Of a stretch of DNA of 60,857 nucleotides, positions 28,587-36,578 are shown one piece after another; the stretch's first letter is position 1, and the number at the start of each line of letters is the position of its first letter. Source of the stretch: Mycolicibacterium malmesburyense. Its GTDB lineage: Bacteria > Actinomycetota > Actinomycetes > Mycobacteriales > Mycobacteriaceae. Position numbers and translations under genes: made by a program. The stretch lies in NCBI RefSeq assembly GCF_001050015.1, contig NZ_CVTB01000251.1, forward strand, positions 1-60,857. The letters run 5' to 3'. The notes beneath the pieces were generated by a model. The model was not told the origin of the DNA. It searched no databases and saw only the letters and a program-made list of their open reading frames with translations.

Positions 28587-29597
28587 TTATCCATCTGCTG
28601 CCGGAGCCTGGTTGGCAGCTTCACTACGCCGCACGCGCGCCTGCTCGTGCTGAGTGATGCTTGAGTTTCCCAGAACGATGGTCAATAGCACGGCGAAGAA
28701 GCGCGCCGGGCTGAGTTCCTCGGGCACGAGATCGTGCCGCAGAGCAACATTCGGCAAAGACGCAATCTGGTCGGTTACGCTCGCAGTCGACTCCTCGTCG
28801 ACATCCTCAATGTCAACGTCATCGGGGTCGATGACGACGTCGTCGGTTCCCGGCGCGATGTCCGAAGGTGCGTCACCTTCCCATTCGGGGACGATGAGGG
28901 CGCACGCATCGTATGCGTCATCTTCTCGCCCAAGCTTGATGAGTAGGTCGACGATCCAATCGAACTGTCGTCGTTCATCCGTGTAGGCGGTCGAGCGTAA
29001 GGAGTAGGCGAACCCGAGCGCAGCCAGAGGGTGGCGGAGCGCGAGATTCTTTGCGTCGCCGTATGATTCCTCGACACGATTCGCAGCGTTCTTACCAAAC
29101 GATGAGTCCATGCGCTTTGTCGATATGAGCAATTCAGGCCCGGTCTGCCATGAGGACATGATTACGTCGACTTGTTTGAAGTAATTCTTGCCAGCGATGT
29201 TTGCCGAAGCAGTTCCCACTCCACCGGTGCCGCCGCCTCTCCGCAGTCGCGACAACAACTCATCGCGGCCCAACGTCTTTGGGACAGCTCGAACGAAGTT
29301 GAGCACGTCGCGATCCACGACTCGAGGCGCCTCGGCTCGTGGCCAAACTGAATCCGGGTCGAGGCCAGCGCGTCGCAGCTCGTACGCGATCCATACGTCG
29401 ATGGCGAGCGCTGGGACGCCTGAACGGGTCTCGGCGCCGAGTTGCAACGGCACCGCAAGCAGTTGGCGCAACGTCTCGTAGTCAGGGGCGAATGTGCCGT
29501 CTGGCATCCACGGGTTGCTGCCCTTCAGCGGTGATTGGTGAACAATCGCGTCGAACAGCGGCCACGCTTGTGCCTTGGCGTTGGGTTTACTTGCCAC
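28587..29597 (-). CDS. Putative type II restriction endonuclease
   Basis: A 336-residue protein from a GTG at 29597 that overlaps the methyltransferase stop by 11 nt. Motif-like residues are VDVIMSSW (D144), PELLISTKRM (E155, K161) and a following SSFGKNAANRVEESYGDAKN block. The spacing resembles a PD-(D/E)xK core in which the E-x-K position reads STK, so the active site is a variant or misplaced. The middle has a Gly/Thr-rich loop, and an acidic low-complexity segment (DDVVIDPDDVDIEDVDEES) follows. The endonuclease role is inferred from the partner methyltransferase; family and recognition site are unknown. Confidence 0.65.
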   Translation of the reverse strand: MASKPNAKAQAWPLFDAIVHQSPLKGSNPWMPDGTFAPDYETLRQLLAVPLQLGAETRSGVPALAIDVWIAYELRRAGLDPDSVWPRAEAPRVVDRDVLNFVRAVPKTLGRDELLSRLRRGGGTGGVGTASANIAGKNYFKQVDVIMSSWQTGPELLISTKRMDSSFGKNAANRVEESYGDAKNLALRHPLAALGFAYSLRSTAYTDERRQFDWIVDLLIKLGREDDAYDACALIVPEWEGDAPSDIAPGTDDVVIDPDDVDIEDVDEESTASVTDQIASLPNVALRHDLVPEELSPARFFAVLLTIVLGNSSITQHEQARVRRSEAANQAPAADG

Positions 29598-31233
29598 CGT
29601 TGATCTTCCCCCGCGCAATGCGACGGGCGGCGAGGTCTGCATGGTCTTGCCGTATGGCCTGAAGACGCTTCCGGTTTAAGCCCATCGAACCAGTAAGCAG
29701 CACCTCATCGACTAACGCAACTGCGTCGAGTAGGCGCCCTGCGCGGAGCTGAGCTGCGACAGCAGGCCGAATACGGCGGAGAGCTTCCGCGTTCCGGCGG
29801 ACCAAAGTTGGCGACGGCACTGGAAGGTGATCGGCTTCTCGAGGCTCGATCTTCAACATGCCGCCCCCGTAGGCTCGCCCCACAGTCTCGGCGCCCAGCA
29901 GGGTAATCGAATTAAGCGATGCGATCGGCAGGAGGTTCATGCCGTCCGCCTTCAGACCTTTTCGAAGGTATACGCCGTGGACTGAGTTCAAGTGGTGAGC
30001 GCCAGCTCCATTGCTCGTCAGTCGCGGGGTATCTGCATTCATGTATGTCAAGAAGAGGTCGGCTGGGCGGAGATACGGCACCCGCCACCATGGGGTGCGA
30101 ACTCGGCATTTGTAGGCTTGGTGGACGTCTAGATCTTCGCCCGATTGGATATAGCTCCAAGCGGCCGCCGAGGGTTCATTGGCCGGCCTAAAAAGATGGG
30201 TCGATTGGCCGCTCGCGCCCAGCTCGCGCAGCGCCTTCTCCGTCAACCCCAGGCCGCGCAAGTGACGAGAGCCTGGAGGCGACAGCGAGATAAGATCAGT
30301 TGTCTCTAAGCCAAGTGCCCCTGCCTTGGCGGGGGACAAAGTGAAGAACTGGTTGCTGCCTGTGACCATCCCGAGCGTTGTGTCACCCCAGGTCTCCAAC
30401 CGAGTGAACCCGTCGCTGCCAACAACTGCGTCGAATGCACGCATGCCGGCTGCTGACATCAGTCCAGCCGACCATTTTGCCCCTTTACTCGGCGGAGTCC
30501 ATCGTCGCGAGGCGGAAAGTTGCGCCAGTCCTTCAGCGTCTCGTACTTGCCACAGATGCATATGGCGCGGATCGCCGTGGTGACCGTCTGGGATGAAACT
30601 GTCGGCGAGAAGGAGAACAACTTCCTCTAACACGCCTGGGAACACTCGCTCATGGAAAAGCACAAGACCCACCGAGCGGAAGTGGTCCATCAGGTACTGC
30701 CGAACTCCGGCGGCATAATTGACCGTCAGAAGTTCGGCTGGCAGAACGAGCCCTAGCCGCCCGCCCCTTTTTAGGTGCAACGCGGAATGGACCGTGAAAG
30801 CCGCCCACGAAGATGCGAGGTTAGACAATGCGACACCCGCGCGGAGGGCGGCCTCTCGGGCTCGTGCACGTGATTCTCCGGCAAAGGCTTGGTACCGGAC
30901 GTAGGGCGGGTTTCCGACCACCGCGTCGTACGTGCCAAGTTCTGAGTGAGCGAAGAAGTCACCCGCATGGACGGTCGCATCGATTCCACTAGCGCGCAGG
31001 CTTCGCTCCGATTCCGCGGCGGAACTCTTGTGCAGCTCAACTCCAACTAGAGGGCCAGAGTGGTCACCTCGTCGGCCGATTTCGTGCAGGAAAACAGCCT
31101 CGCCGCAGGACGGCTCCAGAACGGCGTCATCTGGGCTCCGGACGGCCCAGTCGACGAGGAAACGCGCTACGGGAACTGGCGTAAAGAATGCGCCGCGAGC
31201 CTTCCGCTGCGAAACGCTGTCACCGGGAAGCAT
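29587..31233 (-). CDS. Type II N6-adenine DNA methyltransferase (TaqI/Eco57I-like)
   Basis: A 548-residue gamma-class methyltransferase. RKARGAFFTPVPVARFLVDW is the motif X region, VLEPSCGEAVFL (40-49) is SAM motif I, and YDAVVGNPPYVRY (NPPY at 108-111) is catalytic motif IV. The long C-terminal part should be the target recognition domain (YMNADTPRLTSNGAGAHHLNSVHGVYL). No separate specificity subunit is encoded. It is followed directly by the putative endonuclease, giving a modification-first RM operon. It diverges from the DUF262-DUF1524 gene. Confidence 0.88.
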   Translation of the reverse strand: MLPGDSVSQRKARGAFFTPVPVARFLVDWAVRSPDDAVLEPSCGEAVFLHEIGRRGDHSGPLVGVELHKSSAAESERSLRASGIDATVHAGDFFAHSELGTYDAVVGNPPYVRYQAFAGESRARAREAALRAGVALSNLASSWAAFTVHSALHLKRGGRLGLVLPAELLTVNYAAGVRQYLMDHFRSVGLVLFHERVFPGVLEEVVLLLADSFIPDGHHGDPRHMHLWQVRDAEGLAQLSASRRWTPPSKGAKWSAGLMSAAGMRAFDAVVGSDGFTRLETWGDTTLGMVTGSNQFFTLSPAKAGALGLETTDLISLSPPGSRHLRGLGLTEKALRELGASGQSTHLFRPANEPSAAAWSYIQSGEDLDVHQAYKCRVRTPWWRVPYLRPADLFLTYMNADTPRLTSNGAGAHHLNSVHGVYLRKGLKADGMNLLPIASLNSITLLGAETVGRAYGGGMLKIEPREADHLPVPSPTLVRRNAEALRRIRPAVAAQLRAGRLLDAVALVDEVLLTGSMGLNRKRLQAIRQDHADLAARRIARGKINGGK

Positions 31234-31448
31234 GCGTTTATCGTGCCCGAGCAGACCGACAATCTAGCGCTGACCCGCCGCTTCGCGGTCAACTCGGTCG
31301 AATCCGACACCTCCGAGCGTGCTGGGCACTCGCTGAAGGGACTCGGTGACTAACGAGAGAGTTGAGGTGCATCCTTGGCGGGGCACTGGGACCGCGAGGC
31401 AGCCCGATACGACGGTGGAGACTTCGTGCCGCCGAACGAACGGCTTGC

Positions 31449-33554
31449 ATGCCGGGGACGACTATCGTGCGTCAGATGCGCGCCAAGGAGGGGACGTTCC
31501 GCGATCTGATGACCCAGGATCGCCAGTTTCAAGTTCCGCTGTATCAGCGGCACTACCGGTGGAAGACGGGTCAGCAAGAAGACTTGTGGCAAGACATTGC
31601 CGAACAAGACCGAGCGCTCGCGGCGGGGACGGCGATCCCAAAGCACTTCATCGGCAGCATCGTGGCGGTCGAGAAGGACGCCGACCCCCTGCATGACTTC
31701 CGCGAGTTCCGCGTCGTCGACGGTCAGCAGCGCCTGACGACATTGTCTATCGCCCTCGCGGCGTTGCGGGACGTCGCGGCTCTCGACGATCTTGAGCAAT
31801 TCGACCGGCTGAACAAGAAGTACCTAATCAACGACACGGAGCCGAAGGGGTCGGCGAGGTGGGCGCGTCTTGTACCGGGCGACCAAGACGCTGCTCCGTA
31901 CTGGAGCGTGCTGACCGACCCGGCCAACGTGTCCGGACATAGCGCGATCGTGAACGCCTACCGATTCTTCCAGCGCAAGATCAGCGCTCTTCGCGAGGCT
32001 GGCGAGCTGGTCCCGGAACGGCTCGCGACGACGATCGGTGACCGGTTGGCGCTCGTCTTCGTGACTGTTTCCGAGGGCGAGCGACCCCACAAGATCTTCG
32101 AGTCGATAAACGCGACGGGCGTCGGACTGACGCAATCCGACCTGTTGCGCAATTACCTATTCATGGCGTTGGGGCCGCGCTCGAACACGGTCTACACGCA
32201 GCACTGGCGTCCTCTCGAAAAGGCACTGGGAGTGGAGGGCCTGGAGGGGCTTGTTCGGGATGATCTCCAGTCGACGGGGGATTTCGTCAAGCAAGGCGAT
32301 GTGTACCGAGCGGCGCGAAGTCGCCTCGAACCGTCAGCAGCGGATCTCGATTTCCTCGAAGATCACGTCAAAAGGCTCGCGCGAAGAGGCGCCTACTACT
32401 CGCTGTTCCTGCAACCGGCAGACCCGAACTCCACGGCACCTGATCTCGGTCTCAACAAGAAGGCGTTGAGGCATTTGGCTTTCTTGCGTGGCTGGGGCGC
32501 CGGCACAACCTATCCGTTGCTGTTGCACATCTATGCCGAAGTCGACGCCGGCCGCGCCACCACTGCGCAAGCTGAGTCTTGCCTCGAAGCCATCGAGTCC
32601 TTCATCGTCAGGCGCTACGTTGTCGATGTACCGACGAACGTCCTGAACCGGCTCTTCATTGCAGTGATCGGCAACCTTCCGCAGGGTGAGCCGATTGACG
32701 TGGCGCTGCGTCGCGAGCTGTCTCGCGACAAACGGTGGCCCGACGACGATCGTGTCCGCGATGGGATCGCCACCGTGCACTACTACTCGAATGGGCGAGC
32801 GCACCAGCAGCGATTGGTTCTGCAGCGCCTGGAATCGCACCTGCGAGCCGAGGTCGATCTCGACTTCGACTCTGCCAAGCTCTCGATCGAACACGTCATG
32901 CCGCAGACGCTCAGTGACGGCTGGAAGAAGCAACTGGTCGATGCCGGACATGATCCGCGCGAGGTCTTCGAGCGCCTCGGCCACACGCTAGGAAATCTGA
33001 CGCTAACGGCATGGAACTCGAAGCTCTCGAACCAGCTTTTTGAGCGTAAGCAGGAGATCCTGCAGGACTCCGACCTCAAACTCAACGAGCATCTCGCCGC
33101 CGCTTCTCAGTGGGGAGTCGACGAAATTCAGAAGCGTTCGCAGGTGCTCGCCGAAGCTGCAATCGCGCTGTGGTCGGCACCTGTGCCGGGGGTTGTGACC
33201 GCGCGCTCTGGGTTCGACTGGACACGCGTCGACGATGCCGTCGCAGCGCTCCCGGCAGGCTCTTGGACGTCCTACGGCGACCTAGCCGAACTCGCAGGAA
33301 CGGCGGCACAGCCGACCGCAAACCACATCGCCCACGACCCCGCGGTAACGAACGCTTACCGCGTCCTCAGCGGTGATGGGTCCATCAGCTTCAAGTTCCA
33401 GTGGCATGACCCGTCCGACACTCGCGATCCAATGGAGATGCTGATCGGGGAGGGCATCGAATTCGATGACAACGACAAGGCGTCACAAGCGCAACGCCTC
33501 GGGCCTCCTGAGCTCGAAGCCCTGCTCGATAGCACGCCTTCTGAAGCGAAGTAG
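31449..33554 (+). CDS. DUF262-DUF1524 nuclease with C-terminal MGMT/ATL-like domain
   Basis: About 701 residues. The N-terminus has FQVPLYQRHYRW and FRVVDGQQRLTTL (DGQQR at 91-95) plus FESINATGVGLTQSDLLRNYLF, the DUF262 core. The DUF1524 HNH nuclease part is LSIEHVMPQTLSDGW (H482), then LGNLTLTAWNSKLSN. Residues about 589-655 look like an alkyltransferase-like DNA-binding domain: VDDAVAALPAGSWTSYGDLAELAG and NAYRVLSGDGSIS, with no cysteine at the MGMT PCHR position. GmrSD and SspE restriction enzymes share the first two parts. Start alternatives are GTG 31467 and ATG 31476, the last giving the commonest family start (MRAKEG). Likely type IV-like restriction of modified DNA, by inference. Confidence 0.83.
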   Translation: MPGTTIVRQMRAKEGTFRDLMTQDRQFQVPLYQRHYRWKTGQQEDLWQDIAEQDRALAAGTAIPKHFIGSIVAVEKDADPLHDFREFRVVDGQQRLTTLSIALAALRDVAALDDLEQFDRLNKKYLINDTEPKGSARWARLVPGDQDAAPYWSVLTDPANVSGHSAIVNAYRFFQRKISALREAGELVPERLATTIGDRLALVFVTVSEGERPHKIFESINATGVGLTQSDLLRNYLFMALGPRSNTVYTQHWRPLEKALGVEGLEGLVRDDLQSTGDFVKQGDVYRAARSRLEPSAADLDFLEDHVKRLARRGAYYSLFLQPADPNSTAPDLGLNKKALRHLAFLRGWGAGTTYPLLLHIYAEVDAGRATTAQAESCLEAIESFIVRRYVVDVPTNVLNRLFIAVIGNLPQGEPIDVALRRELSRDKRWPDDDRVRDGIATVHYYSNGRAHQQRLVLQRLESHLRAEVDLDFDSAKLSIEHVMPQTLSDGWKKQLVDAGHDPREVFERLGHTLGNLTLTAWNSKLSNQLFERKQEILQDSDLKLNEHLAAASQWGVDEIQKRSQVLAEAAIALWSAPVPGVVTARSGFDWTRVDDAVAALPAGSWTSYGDLAELAGTAAQPTANHIAHDPAVTNAYRVLSGDGSISFKFQWHDPSDTRDPMEMLIGEGIEFDDNDKASQAQRLGPPELEALLDSTPSEAK

Positions 33555-33600
33555 GCATCTTCCGCGCCGCCCAGACCGTCAGACGCGGAATGCATCCCGC

Positions 33601-33625
33601 CCTCGCGGCCCTCGCGGCCCTCGCG
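33601..33625 (+). repeat. Three tandem 9-bp repeats
   Basis: CCTCGCGGC is repeated three times (the last copy differs at its end) just after the DUF262-DUF1524 gene, in a 238-bp gap before the next gene. It is too short and spacer-free for CRISPR. No function was recognised. Confidence 0.5.
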
Positions 33626-33792
33626 TATTAGTTCTGCCGGGCGCGCCTCAGTCGAATTTCGTCCGTCGGTAATCGACGGATCATGGCCCGGAGTGCAAGA
33701 GGTGTGTGGATCCGACTTTGAGCAGGGACTTGATGTGATGCGGCAGCGCCGAGGTGCATTGACCCTGCGGCAACGTGGCAGAGGATGAGGCG

Positions 33793-35010
33793 ATGAGCGC
33801 CCGCGAGTTCCGCGACGACGACACCGGCTACATGGAGTGGCTCACCGAGCACCCCGCTGGCTACGTGATCAACATCAGGCGTAATCACAATCCGACCGAC
33901 GCGCGCGTTCACCGTGCGGGCTGCTCGACGATCAGCGTCCGGCAGCAGAGCGGCAAGGGATCATGGACTGACCAATACGTGAAAGTCTGTGCGGAGCACG
34001 TGATCGGAATCGAACAGTGGACGGCCGAACACGTAGGAGAGCCGATCTCGAGGTGCAGGACGTGCCGTCCTGGCCAAGACGTGCCTCCGCGTGTTCTCGA
34101 CACGGAGACAAAGACCGCAGCTTCGAGCTCTGATCACGCAACCCGCTTTGAGATCCACGGACCGGACGGTGAGGTCGTCCAGGCGTGGGCCGATGACTAC
34201 ATCCGATTCGAGCGCCAACATCGGCCTGAGTGGCAGGAGCGCTTGCGTTCGGCTATCAAGTCCCGTTGCAGGCAACTGGAGCCTGCAGGCGGACAGGTGC
34301 TACACGCCACATTCTTTGGCGAGAAGGACGACAGGGCGGACGTCGAAAACGTCGTGCTCTACGGCATCGACTCCTTCGCAGTGGCTGGCGCCAACGGAAT
34401 CCGCTTCGAACTCGCTGGTGCCGCGACACCAGCTCCGGATGGTGCCGTGTATCCGTTTGGGTACCGCTACGCACTTCGGTCGCGGTCTTGCAGCTTCGAC
34501 GGTTGGCAGGAGGGTCGGCAGCTCGCAGCGTTCGGCTGGACGGACCTGGGCGCGTTCGCGGGCGAAAAGCTGGCAGCACAGGTGTGGTTAGCGGTTGTCC
34601 GCGGACAGGTCAAGGTGGCCGAGTCCGTCTGCGATCGAGGGACGGCTTTCGCGGTCAAGGTCGAGGTGCGACCTCCGCGTAGGCATCGGCGCGTGTTAGG
34701 CAATCTGGTCAAGGGGGTCGTGGACGGTGTGGTCGCTGCATTCCAGGCCCACACTGACACGACGATCCTGCACGAGGTCGCATCGCGGCTCGCAATGAGT
34801 CTCGCAGCCGACCCCGCAGACATAGAACGCCACTTGCTTGATCAACGCCGCGCTGTGCTCGGCTCGGTGCCGCGACTCGTCCGCTTGTCTAACGATGGTG
34901 TCGTTTGGGCACCTGCCGACGAGTTCTGCGTCGCCGGCGAGCTACTCCGGGTTGAACCGATAGATGAGCACTGGGCGATTCGGGGCGAGGTCGTCGAAGT
35001 CTCCCGCTGA
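33793..35010 (+). CDS. Unknown protein with N-terminal Cys/His-rich domain
   Basis: About 405 residues. The first 90 residues contain YVINIRRNHNP, VHRAGCSTI (H-x3-C), KVCAEH and SRCRTCRP; the His and four Cys are spaced like a zinc-binding domain. I have the impression that similar modules start several defence-associated proteins. The rest is unrecognised: a mixed alpha/beta middle (RFEIHGPDGEVVQAWADDYIRFE), a hydrophobic patch near VLGNLVKGVVDGVVAAF and an arginine-rich segment. The ATG at 33793 has GAGG 8 nt upstream, so it is preferred over the GTG at 33775. Function unknown; the island context suggests defence or regulation. Confidence 0.7.
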   Translation: MSAREFRDDDTGYMEWLTEHPAGYVINIRRNHNPTDARVHRAGCSTISVRQQSGKGSWTDQYVKVCAEHVIGIEQWTAEHVGEPISRCRTCRPGQDVPPRVLDTETKTAASSSDHATRFEIHGPDGEVVQAWADDYIRFERQHRPEWQERLRSAIKSRCRQLEPAGGQVLHATFFGEKDDRADVENVVLYGIDSFAVAGANGIRFELAGAATPAPDGAVYPFGYRYALRSRSCSFDGWQEGRQLAAFGWTDLGAFAGEKLAAQVWLAVVRGQVKVAESVCDRGTAFAVKVEVRPPRRHRRVLGNLVKGVVDGVVAAFQAHTDTTILHEVASRLAMSLAADPADIERHLLDQRRAVLGSVPRLVRLSNDGVVWAPADEFCVAGELLRVEPIDEHWAIRGEVVEVSR

Positions 35011-35130
35011 CATCACCGTGATGCAGGTTGCTCGGGCTTCGTAGGTCGCCCTGCCGTGGGTCTCGGACTGTCTTTACGAATGTGGCTGTGGTGGTGGACT
35101 TATCCGGCTGCCAGTTCATAGGTTGCAGAC

Positions 35131-36015
35131 ATGGGCGCGAATGAGAAGCTTCTTGCGCGGCGCCGGGCATGGGAAGCGCAGCGAAAGAAGAGAGAGGAGC
35201 GGGTTCGCCGTGATCGAGCCAACGCGGCCGGTGCCGAGGAGATCCGGGCAATTCTCCATAGAATCGGCACCGTTGATACCTGGGAACGCAAGCGCTTCGA
35301 CCAGGCCGCCGAGAACATCCGTGCTGATGCGGTGAAGAGGCGGGCTGCTCACTTTCGTGAGCTGCAGGCTGTGGTCGACCAGATGCGGGCTCGCGGCCAA
35401 ACCTTTGCGCAGATCGCTGAACTCGTCCGCTTGGATGTCCGCGAAATTCAGACTGTCCTGCGCCGCGCGCGCACCGGAGATCAGGGTGGACGGGGTTCAA
35501 CGGCTTCGGCGGCAGCGAGTCCGAGACCTGTTGATGCATTGGGTCCGAACACCGACTCAGTCAGCGTCGATCCACTGCCAGAGGATGTAACCCGGGGTTC
35601 GCCCGGAGCGGGTGTTGGCGGTGGCTACGATCCGACTCGCTGTGTCCGCTGCGATGCGGTGATGCTCGATGAGGACGCCGCTCCTCGGCGTGGCCGTCGC
35701 CGATTGTATTGCTCGGACACGTGTCGTCGAGACGCGTCGTCGGCGCGCACAGCCGCGCAACGCTACGGCGCACCGATACGTGTCGTCGAAGTGCCGAAAG
35801 TCACTGCGTCGCAGGAGCAATCTGAGCCGACAGGCCGACGGAACGAGCCTGTCGTGCAGGTGGATGCCGTAGGAACTGCGCTGGGTGATGCCGGGGTGCT
35901 GTGTGAGTTGCTCACACGTGTGGCAGAGCAGGCTCGGCTCAAGAAGCTCGATCGGGCAACTCTGACGGCCGCGCGGGATCTATCCAATGCCGTTCATCCG
36001 CACCGTAGCTGGTGA
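35131..36015 (+). CDS. Coiled-coil protein with CxxC zinc motif, probable DNA-binding
   Basis: A 294-residue protein. Residues 5-35 are a basic helix (ARRRAWEAQRKKREERVRRDR). Residues about 85-115 resemble a helix-turn-helix (MRARGQTFAQIAELVRLDVREIQ). RCVRCDAVMLDE and RRLYCSDTCRR form a four-cysteine zinc site. The linker is low-complexity. Rhodococcal and mycobacterial mobile elements often carry such small regulators, but no family was recognised. Nothing in the spacing decides whether it is co-transcribed with the gene upstream. Confidence 0.62.
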   Translation: MGANEKLLARRRAWEAQRKKREERVRRDRANAAGAEEIRAILHRIGTVDTWERKRFDQAAENIRADAVKRRAAHFRELQAVVDQMRARGQTFAQIAELVRLDVREIQTVLRRARTGDQGGRGSTASAAASPRPVDALGPNTDSVSVDPLPEDVTRGSPGAGVGGGYDPTRCVRCDAVMLDEDAAPRRGRRRLYCSDTCRRDASSARTAAQRYGAPIRVVEVPKVTASQEQSEPTGRRNEPVVQVDAVGTALGDAGVLCELLTRVAEQARLKKLDRATLTAARDLSNAVHPHRSW

Positions 36016-36029
36016 GAAGGTCAGGCGAA

Positions 36030-36491
36030 TCAGCGGCTCATGTGTCTCGACCTCCGCCGGGAACGTCGTCCGGCGGGACTGCACCCAGTCATACTCGCGA
36101 CGGTCCGGCCCGCAGTGTGAATCGCACTCTGCGCGAGGTCATCTGACAAATATTCGATACTGGCTTGCAACTCGTAGACGGCATCCTCTCGCGCTTGAGC
36201 GATCGTGGATGAAGCGTCGTCCTGACTGGGCTGGCACCCGTACTGGTGGCCGACGCCGTCAATCACGACGTCGATCAGGTCGTCGAACCGGCTAACCAAT
36301 TGTTGCGCGTCCATTTCGGCGTGCTCCTCGATGAACTCGTCACGCTCGTCGGGAGTCCAAGATGGCGGGAACGGCAGATGTGTTCGGTAGAGGTCTCGAA
36401 TGGCGGCGTCGAGACGGCCCGATAATGCGATCTCCGGCCAATTAGTTGCCGCGGCGGTGGCCAACCGCTTCAGATCGTTATCGAGATTCAT
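36030..36491 (-). CDS. Hypothetical acidic helical protein
   Basis: A 153-residue protein with an acidic, helix-forming first 110 residues (WTPDERDEFIEEHAEMDAQQLVSRFDDLIDVV) and a basic tail (AGRRSRRRSRHMSR). It is convergent with the zinc-motif gene and lies downstream of the primase-like gene on the same strand. No motif was recognised; the tail may be read past a true shorter gene. Confidence 0.45.
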   Translation of the reverse strand: MNLDNDLKRLATAAATNWPEIALSGRLDAAIRDLYRTHLPFPPSWTPDERDEFIEEHAEMDAQQLVSRFDDLIDVVIDGVGHQYGCQPSQDDASSTIAQAREDAVYELQASIEYLSDDLAQSAIHTAGRTVASMTGCSPAGRRSRRRSRHMSR

Positions 36492-36578
36492 GTCAACTGG
36501 CCTTCCCGTGTACGTCCTGATAATGCCCTCCGGACCCGACAGAACAACTCGCGATTACGCAGAACGACGCAGGCACTG

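Noticed and set aside
28587..29597. XamI-family endonuclease
   Set aside because: The N-terminus does not look like that family as I remember it; left as an unassigned endonuclease.
33601..33625. CRISPR array
   Set aside because: Three 9-bp tandem units without spacers; the PPGYG tract at 20.1-20.4 kb is likewise tandem coding repeats.
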